A DNA stretch of 64,000 nucleotides from Pseudomonas syringae CC1557 (GTDB lineage: Bacteria > Pseudomonadota > Gammaproteobacteria > Pseudomonadales > Pseudomonadaceae). Position numbers and translations under genes: made by a program. The notes under the pieces are model-generated. The model saw only the letters and a program-made list of their open reading frames with translations, ran no database searches and had not been told where the DNA came from. Shown here piece by piece: positions 35,840 through 44,569 of this stretch (position 1 is its first letter; every line of letters begins with the position of its first letter). The DNA is taken from contig NZ_CP007014.1 of the NCBI RefSeq assembly GCF_000452705.1, positions 62,001 to 126,000 on the forward strand. Direction: 5' to 3'.

Positions 35840-37153
35840 ATGAGCGCCCGCGTTCAGCATCCAGCCGCTCACGACCGGCACACCGTCTCCTATTACGCCG
35901 CCAGCAGCCATCCGCAACCGGATTATCCTGCGCTGCAAGGCGACTTGAAGGTGGATGTGTGCGTAGTGGGCGGCGGATTTTCCGGCCTCAACACTGCCAT
36001 TGAACTGGCTGAACGAGGTTTCAGCGTTGCCCTGCTGGAAGCCCGCAAGATCGGTTGGGGCGCCAGCGGGCGCAATGGCGGTCAGTTGATTCGCGGCGTC
36101 GGGCATGGCGTCGAGCAATTTGCCAACGTTATCGGCAGCGACGGCGTGCGTCAGCTCAAGATGCTGGGCATCGAGGCGGTCGAGATTGTCCGCCAGCGCA
36201 TTGCAAGGCATGGCATCGATTGCGACCTGAAATGGGGTTATTGCGACCTGGCTAACAAACCGCGTGACCTGATCAGTCTCGCCGAGGATGCGGATGAGCT
36301 GCGCGGCCTGGGTTACCGTCACGAGCTGAAACTGGTGCAACCCGATCAGATGCACAGTGTGGTGGGGTCCGCGCGCTATGTCGGCGGGCTGATCGACATG
36401 GGCTCGGGGCATCTGCATCCGTTGAATCTGGCGCTGGGCGAAGCGGCTGTTGCGCAGTCGCTGGGCGTGCAGGTGTTCGAGCATTCCGCTGTGACCCGCA
36501 TCGACTACGGCTCGCAGGTCAAGGTGCACACGGCGCAAGGTGCGGTATCGGCGACAACCCTGGTGCTGGGCTGCAACGCGTATCTCAACGATCTGAACCC
36601 GGAAATCAGCGGCAAGGTGTTACCTGCGGGCAGTTACATTATTGCGACCGAGCCTCTGAGCGAGGCGCAGGCCTGCGAATTGCTGCCGCAGGACATGGCG
36701 GTCTGCGACCAGCGCGTGACGGTGGATTATTACCGGTTGTCCGCCGACCGCCGCTTGTTGTTCGGCGGTGCCTGCCATTATTCCGGGCGTGACCCGAGCG
36801 ATATTGCGGCTTACATGCGACCTAAGATGCTGGACGTGTTTCCGCAACTGGCCAGTGTGAAGATTGATTACCAGTGGGGGGGGATGATCGGCATCGGTGC
36901 CAATCGCCTGCCGCAGATCGGTCGACTCAAGCAGCATCCGAATGTGTTCTATGCCCAGGCTTACTCAGGGCATGGCCTGAACGCCACGCACTTGGCGGGT
37001 CGTCTACTGGCCGAAGCCATCGCCGGGCAACACAGCGATGGCTTCGAGTTGTTCGCCAGCGTGCCGCACATGACCTTCCCCGGCGGCAAGCACCTGCGCT
37101 CGCCGTTGCTGGCGCTGGGGATGCTCTGGCATCGACTCAAAGAGCTGCGCTGA
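35840..37153 (+). CDS. FAD-dependent amine oxidoreductase, PauB/PuuB-like
   Basis: A 437-residue DAO-family flavoprotein: FAD motif VDVCVVGGGFSGLNTAIELAE (about 38-57), the GWGASGRNGGQL segment typical of gamma-glutamylputrescine oxidase, and the C-terminal NVFYAQAYSGHGLNATHLAG signature (about 374-393). In gamma-glutamylated polyamine catabolism this oxidises gamma-Glu-putrescine to the aldehyde, which the dehydrogenase at 42.0-43.5 kb would then oxidise. AGGA precedes the ATG at 35840 by 8 nt; the frame to 35756 is an extension without support. Convergent with the DUF1127 gene (4 nt between stops). Confidence 0.85.
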   Translation: MSARVQHPAAHDRHTVSYYAASSHPQPDYPALQGDLKVDVCVVGGGFSGLNTAIELAERGFSVALLEARKIGWGASGRNGGQLIRGVGHGVEQFANVIGSDGVRQLKMLGIEAVEIVRQRIARHGIDCDLKWGYCDLANKPRDLISLAEDADELRGLGYRHELKLVQPDQMHSVVGSARYVGGLIDMGSGHLHPLNLALGEAAVAQSLGVQVFEHSAVTRIDYGSQVKVHTAQGAVSATTLVLGCNAYLNDLNPEISGKVLPAGSYIIATEPLSEAQACELLPQDMAVCDQRVTVDYYRLSADRRLLFGGACHYSGRDPSDIAAYMRPKMLDVFPQLASVKIDYQWGGMIGIGANRLPQIGRLKQHPNVFYAQAYSGHGLNATHLAGRLLAEAIAGQHSDGFELFASVPHMTFPGGKHLRSPLLALGMLWHRLKELR

Positions 37154-37157
37154 ACGC

Positions 37158-37409
37158 TCACGTTCTCCAGAACGGCTTCAGAGCCTCGGCTCTGGCCTGC
37201 TGGAAATCAAGGCCGATATCGCGCAATTGATCGTCGCTCAGCTCCAGCAGGGCGCGGCGTGATGCCCAGCGGTGTCGATACAGCGCCCAGCGGCCCATGT
37301 CCGTCGGCAGCTCAGTCTTCTCGGAACGGACCGTCCTGATCAGGTTTGGCCGATATTCATTCAGTTCCTGACTGTGAAGCGCTAGGCGTACATCGCTGAA
37401 CCCGTTCAT
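37158..37409 (-). CDS. DUF1127 family small protein (YjiS-like)
   Basis: An 83-residue basic protein whose C-terminal 45 residues match the DUF1127 pattern: WASRRALLELSDDQLRDIGLD. DUF1127 proteins are short, Arg-rich and often linked to RNA or stress functions, but the role is not established for this one. It lies opposite the end of the FAD oxidase gene with 4 nt between stops, and its start is 174 nt from the divergent MocR gene. Confidence 0.82.
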   Translation of the reverse strand: MNGFSDVRLALHSQELNEYRPNLIRTVRSEKTELPTDMGRWALYRHRWASRRALLELSDDQLRDIGLDFQQARAEALKPFWRT

Positions 37410-37583
37410 TTACGGTTCCCTCATCCTGGGTGGGTGTGAGCCCATGATGAAACGAACAGCCAAACCATTACAGATTCAAAAACTATTTATATTTTCCATA
37501 CAGAAAGTTTGAACTCCGCACTGAATGCTATATTTTGGCTTCATCTGTATCGTTCAGTAGTCCAGAAAACTCAAGAGTACGCC

Positions 37584-39005
37584 ATGACGCTTTACGTCAA
37601 TCTTGCCGAGCTGCTCGGCTCGCGCATCGAAAACGGCTTTTATCGTCCTGGCGACCGCCTGCCTTCCGTGCGTGCATTGAGCGCCGAGCATGGCGTCAGC
37701 CTCAGTACCGTGCAGCAAGCCTATAGGGTGCTGGAAGACAATGGGCTGGCCTCGCCGAAACCCAAGTCCGGGTATTTCGTGTCGGTCAGCAAACGAGCCC
37801 CCGCGTTGCCTGCTGTGGGGCGACCGGTCCAGCGGCCTGTGGATATCTCGCAATGGGATCAGGTACTGGATCTGATTCGGGTCGCACCCCACGAGGCCGT
37901 CACCCAGTTGGGGCGCGGCATGCCTGACGTCACCAGCCCTACCCTGAAGCCTTTGATGCGCGCTTTGGGCCAATTGAGTCGCCATCAGGACATGCCGGGC
38001 CTGTATTACGACAACATCTACGGCGTGCCGAGACTGCGCGAGCAGATCGCCCGTCTGATGCTTGATTCGGGCTGCAACCTGACCGCCAACGACCTGATCA
38101 TTACCACCGGCTGTCACGAAGCGCTGTCGGCCAGTATTCGCGCCCTCTGCCAGCCGGGTGACATCGTGGCGGTGGATTCGCCGAGCTTCTTTGGTGCCAT
38201 GCAGACCCTCAAGGGCGTCGGCATGAAAGCCATGGAGATTCCGACCGACCCCTTGACCGGCATCAGCCTGGAAGCGCTGGAGCTGGCCCTTGAGCAATGG
38301 CCGATCAAGGTCATCCAGCTCACACCCAATTGCAATAACCCGCTGGGTTACATCATGCCCGAAGCCCGCAAGCGCGCCTTGTTGAGCTTGGCGCAACGCT
38401 TTGACGTGGCGATCATCGAGGACGATGTGTATGGCGATCTGGCCTACAATTACCCTCGCCCGCGCACCATCAAGTCCTTCGACGAAGACGGCCGCGTGCT
38501 GTTGTGCAGTTCGTTTTCCAAGACGCTCGCGCCCGGTTTGCGGGTGGGTTGGGTTGCACCGGGCCGTTATCTGGAACAGGTGCTGCACATGAAGTACATC
38601 GGCACCGGCTCGACGGCTCCGCAACCGCAACTGGCGATTGCCGATTTTCTTGAGGGCGGCCATTACGAGCCACACGTCAGGCGTATGCGCACGCAATATC
38701 AGCGCAGCCGCGATCAGATCATCGACTGGGTGATGCGCTACTTTCCCGAAGGCACGCGTGCCAGTCGCCCGCAAGGCGCTTTCCTGCTGTGGGTGGAGCT
38801 GCCTGAAAACTTCGATAGCCAGCGCTTGAACCGCGTCTTGCTGGACAAGGGCGTACAGGTCGCGGTGGGCAGTATTTTTTCGGCGTCGGGCAAGTACCGC
38901 AACTGCCTGCGCATGAACTACGCGTCCAAACCTACGCGGGAAATAGAGAGTGCTGTGCGGATCGTAGGCGAGACAATTACGTCACTGATTGCGCAAACTG
39001 ACTAA
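37584..39005 (+). CDS. MocR-type GntR transcriptional regulator with aminotransferase domain
   Basis: A 473-residue fusion: an N-terminal winged helix of the GntR class (about 1-66, RIENGFYRPGDRLPSVRALS then GVSLSTVQQAYRVLEDNG) and a fold-type I PLP aminotransferase-like domain (about 95-470) with the cofactor lysine in CSSFSKTLAPGLRVGW. MocR regulators use PLP as an effector, as in GabR and PdxR. The start at 37584 fits the usual N-terminus; the frame to 37509 is an upstream extension. No obvious partner is divergent. A role in amine catabolism regulation is possible, given the neighbours. Confidence 0.92.
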   Translation: MTLYVNLAELLGSRIENGFYRPGDRLPSVRALSAEHGVSLSTVQQAYRVLEDNGLASPKPKSGYFVSVSKRAPALPAVGRPVQRPVDISQWDQVLDLIRVAPHEAVTQLGRGMPDVTSPTLKPLMRALGQLSRHQDMPGLYYDNIYGVPRLREQIARLMLDSGCNLTANDLIITTGCHEALSASIRALCQPGDIVAVDSPSFFGAMQTLKGVGMKAMEIPTDPLTGISLEALELALEQWPIKVIQLTPNCNNPLGYIMPEARKRALLSLAQRFDVAIIEDDVYGDLAYNYPRPRTIKSFDEDGRVLLCSSFSKTLAPGLRVGWVAPGRYLEQVLHMKYIGTGSTAPQPQLAIADFLEGGHYEPHVRRMRTQYQRSRDQIIDWVMRYFPEGTRASRPQGAFLLWVELPENFDSQRLNRVLLDKGVQVAVGSIFSASGKYRNCLRMNYASKPTREIESAVRIVGETITSLIAQTD

Positions 39006-39076
39006 GTGCGGCAAATCTTTCCCGGTTTTGCGGGTCATATCGCCAAGTCGAGCCATGTCCAGACGCGGAAATCAAT

Positions 39077-40657
39077 TTGAACAATTCATGGGCCTTGCCC
39101 TTTTGCTTGCTGGTTGCAATGTGCGTCAGCGGTTGCGCACATCAGCAGATCACCGGCGAGCCGAGCCAGGCCATGCCGCCCTCGGGCTCTGCGTTTGGCC
39201 GCTCCATCCAGGCCATGGCGATGCCCCACGAAGGGCGCTCGGGCTTTCGCTTGCTGCCTGACAGCAGTGATGCGTTCAAGGCGCGCGCCGAACTGATCCG
39301 TAATGCCAAGAGCAGCCTCGACCTGCAGTACTACATCGTCCATGACGGCCTGAGCACGCGCGCGCTGATCGACGAGCTGCTCAAGGCAGCTGACCGTGGC
39401 GTTCGCGTGCGCGTCCTGCTGGACGACACCACCAGCGACGGGGTGGATCAGGCGATAGCTACGCTGGCGGCACATCCGAACATACAGATTCGTTTGTTCA
39501 ATCCGCAAAACCTGGGGCGTGAGACGGGTATAACGCGCAGCCTCGGCCGTTTGATGAATCTGTCGCGCCAGCACCGGCGCATGCACAACAAGCTGTGGCT
39601 GGCCGACAGCAGTGTCGCGATTGTCGGCGGCCGCAATCTGGGCGATGAATATTTCGACGCCGAGCCGAACCTGAATTTCACCGATATCGACATGCTGAGC
39701 GTCGGCCCGGTCGCCGAGCAACTGGGGCATAGTTTCGATCAGTACTGGAACAGCACGCTCAGCAAACCCATCGATGACTTCATGTATTTCCTGCCGGACG
39801 GCCAGGACTTGGCCGAAGCCCGCAAGAAGCTGGACGATTCGCTGGAGCAGGCGCACCAGCAGCACAAGGCGCTTTATGAGCGGCTGATGGCCTACAAGAC
39901 TCAGCCGCGCATGAAAACCTGGCTCAATGAGCTGGTTTGGGCCTACAACCAGGCCTTGTGGGATGCACCGACCAAAGTGCTGGCGCAGGGCGAGCCGGAC
40001 CCGCACTTGTTACTGACTACGCAACTGGCGCCGGAGCTGCTGAACACCCGCAAGGAGTTGATGCTGATTTCCGCCTACTTCGTGCCGGGGCAGGAAGGCT
40101 TGCTGTACCTGACTGGCCGCGCCGATGCAGGTGTCAAGGTCAGCCTGTTGACCAACTCGCTGGAAGCTACCGACGTGCCCGCCGTGCATGGTGGATACGC
40201 ACCGTATCGCAAGGCGCTGCTGGAGCATGGTGTGAAGCTGTTCGAACTGCGCCGTCAGCCTGGCGATACCGAAACCATGCGCAGCAGTGGTCCTCATTTG
40301 TTCAAGAAAAGTCATTCGCTGGTCAGTTCTGAATCGAGCCTGCACAGCAAGGCAATGATTTTTGATCGGCAGAAGGTGTTCGTCGGCTCGTTCAACTTCG
40401 ACCCGCGTTCGGTGCTGTGGAACACCGAAGTCGGGGTGCTGGTCGACAGTCCGCAACTGGCCGAAGAGCTGCGTGAGTTGACCTTGCAAGGTATGGCGCC
40501 AGCGCTCACTTACGAGGCGCGACTTGAGGATGGCAAGGTGGTGTGGGTGACCGAGGACAACGGCCGGATCCACACCTTGCACACCGAGCCGGGCGACTTG
40601 TGGCGGCGTTTCAATGCGTGGATGAGCCGCGCCATCGGTCTTGAAAGAATGCTTTAG
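39077..40657 (+). CDS. Phospholipase-D-like (HKD) lipoprotein
   Basis: A 526-residue protein with a lipoprotein signal (LLVAMCVSGCAH, acylated Cys about residue 20) and two HKD half-sites: HNKLWLADSSVAIVGGRN and HSKAMIFDRQKVFVGSFNFD, both with the His-Lys-Asp and the downstream Gly/Asn motifs intact. It is of the cardiolipin-synthase/PLD type (YmdC/ClsC-like), which suits a membrane-anchored phospholipid-transfer or hydrolysis enzyme facing the periplasm. The best start is TTG at 39077 with GGAA about 7 nt upstream; no in-frame ATG precedes the signal peptide. Its stop overlaps the convergent MFS gene by 4 nt. Confidence 0.85.
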   Translation: MNNSWALPFCLLVAMCVSGCAHQQITGEPSQAMPPSGSAFGRSIQAMAMPHEGRSGFRLLPDSSDAFKARAELIRNAKSSLDLQYYIVHDGLSTRALIDELLKAADRGVRVRVLLDDTTSDGVDQAIATLAAHPNIQIRLFNPQNLGRETGITRSLGRLMNLSRQHRRMHNKLWLADSSVAIVGGRNLGDEYFDAEPNLNFTDIDMLSVGPVAEQLGHSFDQYWNSTLSKPIDDFMYFLPDGQDLAEARKKLDDSLEQAHQQHKALYERLMAYKTQPRMKTWLNELVWAYNQALWDAPTKVLAQGEPDPHLLLTTQLAPELLNTRKELMLISAYFVPGQEGLLYLTGRADAGVKVSLLTNSLEATDVPAVHGGYAPYRKALLEHGVKLFELRRQPGDTETMRSSGPHLFKKSHSLVSSESSLHSKAMIFDRQKVFVGSFNFDPRSVLWNTEVGVLVDSPQLAEELRELTLQGMAPALTYEARLEDGKVVWVTEDNGRIHTLHTEPGDLWRRFNAWMSRAIGLERML

Positions 40658-41799
40658 GCGGGCGCAGCCTGTGTGCCGAAAGCGCCACGCCGCCTGATCA
40701 GAATCAACAGCCCGAACGCGCCTGCCGCCATCAGCAGCGGCAAGGCTTCTCCGCTGACCCACTGGCTGCCTGCACCTGCTGCCAGAGGGCCGATCAGGCA
40801 ACCGATGCCCCACAGCTGAGCGACGTGCGCGTTGGCACGCACCAGCGCGTCGTCGCGATAACGCTCACCGATCAGGATCAGCGACAACGTGAACAGCCCG
40901 CCAGCGCTGGCACCGAACACGGCCCACAGCGGCCAAATCAAGACGGTGTCGATCAGCAACGGCACCAGCAGGCTGGACGCCAGCAGCAACGACGCACAGC
41001 CGGTGAACATCGCACGTCGCGAGATACGGTCTGCGAGCATGCCGATCGGCAGTTGCAGCAGCGCATCGCCGACCACTACGACGCTGACCATGATCAGGGC
41101 GATTTCCGGGGTGAAGCCATGGCGTATGCAGTAGAGCGGCAGCAGCGTCAAAATCAACGCTTCAAACGCGGCGAACAGCGCCACCGCCCAGGCAATGGCG
41201 GGCATGCCGCGACAGAAGCCGAGCAGGTCCGTGAACGTGACGTTGCAGGACTCGGTCGATGGTGCGCCGGTTCGTCCCAGGAGCAGAAAAGGTGAGCCGA
41301 CCAGCAACAGCACGCCGATCCAGAAGCCGTAGTCTGCCTGCGTACCGATAACGCCCAGCAGCAACGGGCCTGCCAGTTGGCTCAGTGCATAAGCGCTGCC
41401 ATACAGAGCGACCAGTCGCCCGCGCAGGCGCTCGATCACCAACTGGTTGATCCAGCTTTCGCCGAGCACGAAAACGATGGTCAGGATCACCCCGAGCGTC
41501 AGACGCAGGAACAGCCAGATCCAGTAGTACGGCAATAACGCCAACGCGCCGACCGACACAGCTCCGGCCCACAGGCACAGACGCATCAGATTGGCTGTGC
41601 CGAAGCGTGCGGCCAGACGACTGGCCAGTGCCGCCCCCACCAGCACACCTATTGCGGGCATCGCCGCCATGATGCCGATGGCGAACGAGCCGTAGCCCCA
41701 GCCAGCCAGACGCAATGAAACCAGCGGCATGCTGACGCCCATTGCCAGACCGACGCCCAATACCGACGCCAGCACGGCAAAGTAAGTACCCCAACGCAT
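40654..41799 (-). CDS. MFS transporter
   Basis: A 381-residue inner-membrane protein with about twelve helices. The basic A-motif-like loop ASRLAARFGTANLMR links helices 2 and 3 and a second one, GMLADRISRRAMF, sits between helices 8 and 9. It belongs to the YcaD/MFS sugar-or-drug type of small major facilitator transporters; no substrate can be assigned. Its stop overlaps the PLD-like gene's stop by 4 nt. A repeat element lies in the gap to the upstream aldehyde dehydrogenase gene. Confidence 0.87.
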   Translation of the reverse strand: MRWGTYFAVLASVLGVGLAMGVSMPLVSLRLAGWGYGSFAIGIMAAMPAIGVLVGAALASRLAARFGTANLMRLCLWAGAVSVGALALLPYYWIWLFLRLTLGVILTIVFVLGESWINQLVIERLRGRLVALYGSAYALSQLAGPLLLGVIGTQADYGFWIGVLLLVGSPFLLLGRTGAPSTESCNVTFTDLLGFCRGMPAIAWAVALFAAFEALILTLLPLYCIRHGFTPEIALIMVSVVVVGDALLQLPIGMLADRISRRAMFTGCASLLLASSLLVPLLIDTVLIWPLWAVFGASAGGLFTLSLILIGERYRDDALVRANAHVAQLWGIGCLIGPLAAGAGSQWVSGEALPLLMAAGAFGLLILIRRRGAFGTQAAPA

Positions 41800-41833
41800 T
41801 TTGAAGCTCCTGCAACCCTTTGCTTATCTGTTC

Positions 41834-41996
41834 GGTATCGGACGCAGAGCGTCCAGAACGGCATGCCCACGCGGAGCATGGGCACGATAGGCGTTCGCTC
41901 GGATGCCTATCTTTCCTTGCGCTCCGGCGTGGGAATGCACTGGGTGACGCTCTGCGTCACCTATTCAACGTGGGACCCAGAGCGTCCCGAACGGCC
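41834..41996. repeat. Palindromic repeat element (copy E, the fullest copy)
   Basis: Contains GGACGCAGAGCGTCC, GGCATGCCCACGCGGAGCATGGGCACG, CGCTCCGGCGTGGGAATGC, GTGACGCTCTGCGTCAC and CAGAGCGTCCCGAACGGCC, each of which is a short palindrome or half of one. It ends directly at the stop codon of the aldehyde dehydrogenase gene. It is the longest and best-conserved copy in the window and can serve as the reference for copies A, B, C and G. Confidence 0.78.
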
Positions 41997-43490
41997 TTAC
42001 AACTTGATCCAGGTGGATTTCAGTTCGGTGTATTTATCAAACGCATGCAGTGATTTGTCACGACCGTTACCCGACTGTTTGAAACCGCCGAATGGTGCGG
42101 TCATGTCGCCGCCGTCGTACTGGTTGACCCATACGCTGCCCGCACGCAATGCCTTGGCGGTCAGGTGTGCCTTGGAAATGTTCGAAGTCCACACCGCTGC
42201 GGCCAGGCCGTATTGGGTGTCGTTGGCGATCTGGATCGCTTCTTCGGCGCTGTCGAAGGTGATCACCGAAAGTACCGGGCCGAAGATCTCTTCCTGGGCG
42301 ATTCTCATCGCGTTGTTCACACCGTCGAAGATCGTTGGCTCAACGTAAGTGCCGCCAGTCTCCTGCAGGATGCGCTTGCCGCCTGCAACCAGTTTGGCGC
42401 CGTCAGTGTGGCCGGCCTCAATGTAGGACAGTACCGTGTCCATCTGCTGGGTATCGACCAGCGCACCGACGTTGGTCGCCGGGTCCAGTGGGTTACCGGG
42501 CTTCCAGGTGCTCAGCGCTTCGATCACCATCGGCAGAAAGCGATCCTTGATGGAGCGCTCGACCAGCAGGCGCGAACCTGCCGTACAGACTTCGCCCTGA
42601 TTGAACGCAATCGCGCTGGCAGCGGAGTCGGCGGCGGCCTGCAAGTCCGGTGCATCGGCAAATACGATGTTCGGGCTCTTGCCGCCAGCTTCCAGCCAGA
42701 CGCGCTTCATGTTCGATTCGCCCGCATAGATCATCAACTGCTTGGCGATTTTGGTCGAGCCGGTGAACACCACAGTGTCGACATCCATATGCAAGGCCAG
42801 CGCCTTGCCAACCGTGTGGCCATAGCCCGGCAATACGTTGAGCACGCCTGCCGGAATACCGGCCTCGATAGCCAGTTGCGCAATACGGATTGCGGTCAGC
42901 GGAGATTTTTCCGACGGCTTGAGGATCACCGAGTTGCCGGTGGACAACGCAGGGCCGAGTTTCCAGCAGGCCATCATCAGCGGGAAGTTCCACGGCACGA
43001 TGGCGGCAACCACGCCGACGGGCTCGCGTGTCACCAGACCCAGTTGATCGTGAGGGGTTGCGGCCACTTCGTCATACAGCTTGTCGATGGCCTCGCCACT
43101 CCAGCTCAAGGCTCTGGCGCCGCCAGGGATGTCGACACCCAGCGAGTCGCTGATCGGCTTGCCCATGTCCAGCGTTTCAAGCAGGGCAAGCTCTTCAGCA
43201 TTTTGCTCAAGCAACCCCGCGAAACGGATCATGGTGGCCTTGCGTTTGGCCGGGGCCAGGCGTGACCAGGCACCTGATTCGAAAGCGCTGCGAGCGCTGT
43301 CTACGGCGCGCTGGGCATCGGCAGAGTCGCAACTGGCGACCTTGGCGAGCAGCCGGCCATCGACCGGGCTGATGCAGTCGAATGTTTCGCCGGAGGCGGC
43401 AGCGGTGTACTCACCTTGAATGAAAGCGCGGCCTTCAATCTTCAAATTCCGGGCGCGGTTTTCCCAGTCAGTACGAGTCAGGGTGGTCAT
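41997..43490 (-). CDS. Aldehyde dehydrogenase, PauC/PuuC-like (gamma-glutamyl-aminobutyraldehyde type)
   Basis: A 497-residue NAD(P)-dependent dehydrogenase. The general base Glu267 lies in LEAGGKSPN and catalytic Cys302 in NQGEVCTAGSRLLV; GSTKIAK (about 244-250) is the coenzyme-binding motif. Position and similarity match PA5312 (PauC) of P. aeruginosa, which oxidises gamma-Glu-aminobutyraldehyde. The ATG at 43490 is 8 nt after a perfect AGGAGG; the ATG at 43496 is too close (2 nt). An aminotransferase that I recall next to it in P. aeruginosa is absent from this window. Candidate PauR target. Confidence 0.9.
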   Translation of the reverse strand: MTTLTRTDWENRARNLKIEGRAFIQGEYTAAASGETFDCISPVDGRLLAKVASCDSADAQRAVDSARSAFESGAWSRLAPAKRKATMIRFAGLLEQNAEELALLETLDMGKPISDSLGVDIPGGARALSWSGEAIDKLYDEVAATPHDQLGLVTREPVGVVAAIVPWNFPLMMACWKLGPALSTGNSVILKPSEKSPLTAIRIAQLAIEAGIPAGVLNVLPGYGHTVGKALALHMDVDTVVFTGSTKIAKQLMIYAGESNMKRVWLEAGGKSPNIVFADAPDLQAAADSAASAIAFNQGEVCTAGSRLLVERSIKDRFLPMVIEALSTWKPGNPLDPATNVGALVDTQQMDTVLSYIEAGHTDGAKLVAGGKRILQETGGTYVEPTIFDGVNNAMRIAQEEIFGPVLSVITFDSAEEAIQIANDTQYGLAAAVWTSNISKAHLTAKALRAGSVWVNQYDGGDMTAPFGGFKQSGNGRDKSLHAFDKYTELKSTWIKL

Positions 43491-43724
43491 CGGCATGTCC
43501 TCCTTTTGAGTGTTGGCGTGTCATGATGGATTGCAGACACAATCTGAAGTTTCAGGACAGGCAACACCCTAAACCAGCCGGCGGGTCAAAACCAATATAT
43601 TTGACAGAAATGGCCATTAGAGCGCTTTTCTGTTGATTTTATTAAACAGTCGAGATTCGTAGCCAAGGCACTATTGCTGCGTTTGTTCGTCAAATCGTCA
43701 ACGTGTTCAAGACAAGGGGGCATC

Positions 43725-44090
43725 ATGGGTATCGCAAGCATTGTCGACTTCAGCGAGGCCAGCACCAGCGCCGAACATTACCGTCCTGCGCCGGAAAAGG
43801 TCTTCAAGGGCGATCCGGCTCAGACTATCTATAACCACTACAACAGCCCTTGCGGCCAGATGAGCGCGGGCGTCTGGAATGGCGAGCCTGGTCAGTGGCA
43901 GGTGAATTACACCGAGCATGAATACTGCGAAATCGTCCAGGGCGTCAGTGTGTTGCGCGACGAGCAAGGCAATGCCAAAACCCTGCGCTTGGGTGACCGC
44001 TTCGTGATTCCTGCGGGCTTCAAGGGCACATGGGAAGTGCTGGAGGCGTGCCGCAAGATTTATGTGGTGTTCGAGGCCAAAACAGGCTGA
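43725..44090 (+). CDS. Small cupin-domain protein (DUF861 type)
   Basis: A 121-residue single-domain cupin: motif region GQWQVNYTEHEYCEIVQGVSVL and LRLGDRFVIPAGFKGTWEV, the EutQ/ureidoglycine-type cupin_3 pattern. Metal ligands are not clearly identifiable. ATG at 43725 is 5 nt after AAGGGGG; the frame back to 43674 is unsupported. Divergent from the aldehyde dehydrogenase gene across 234 nt, the same relation as the small gene beside pauC in P. aeruginosa as I recall. Function unknown. Ends at the bidirectional terminator. Confidence 0.85.
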   Translation: MGIASIVDFSEASTSAEHYRPAPEKVFKGDPAQTIYNHYNSPCGQMSAGVWNGEPGQWQVNYTEHEYCEIVQGVSVLRDEQGNAKTLRLGDRFVIPAGFKGTWEVLEACRKIYVVFEAKTG

Positions 44091-44121
44091 GTCAGTGGCG
44101 TTCTGGTTTCAGGGCAGGCAC

Positions 44122-44152
44122 AAAAAAACCCACCAGAAGGTGGGTTTTTTTG
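44122..44152. terminator. Bidirectional Rho-independent terminator between cupin gene and rpmG
   Basis: Stem CCCACC/GGTGGG around AGAA (44129-44144), with seven A on one side and seven T on the other, so both the plus-strand cupin gene and the minus-strand rpmB-rpmG transcript would terminate here. Confidence 0.9.
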
Positions 44153-44168
44153 TAGCCGACATAATCAA

Positions 44169-44324
44169 TTACTTGATTTTGCCTTCTTTGTAGATCACGT
44201 GCTTGCGTACAACCGGATCGAATTTTTTGATTTCGATTTTATCCGGGGTAGTACGTTTGTTCTTGTCGGTGGTGTAGAAATGGCCTGTACCAGCGCTCGA
44301 CACCAAACGGATCAATTCACGCAT
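44169..44324 (-). CDS. rpmG: 50S ribosomal protein L33
   Basis: A 51-residue basic protein of the zinc-free bacterial L33 type: [19 protein letters not shown] then [20 protein letters not shown] and EGKIK at the end. It has no CxxC pairs, so it is the C-minus form. GGGAGAG precedes the ATG. It follows rpmB by 11 nt in the same transcript, the near-universal order. Confidence 0.97.
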
Positions 44325-44335
44325 GATTCTCTCCC

Positions 44336-44569
44336 TTAAATTTTGCCGTCGCGACGCAGTTCAGCGAGCACAACTTCAATGCCACGCTTGTCGATGATAC
44401 GCATGCCTTTAGCAGATACGCGCAGACGAACAAAACGCTTCTCGCCTTCAACCCAGAAGCGGTGATGCTGCAGGTTTGGCAGGAAACGACGACGGGTTTT
44501 GTTGTTTGCGTGGGAAATGTTATTCCCAGTCACCGGACCCTTACCGGTAACTTGACATACTCTCGACAT
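44336..44569 (-). CDS. rpmB: 50S ribosomal protein L28
   Basis: A 77-residue protein, [20 protein letters not shown] then [19 protein letters not shown], the standard L28 sequence with the zinc-free form. First gene of rpmB-rpmG; the ribosomal promoter lies in the 365-nt gap upstream. Confidence 0.98.
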
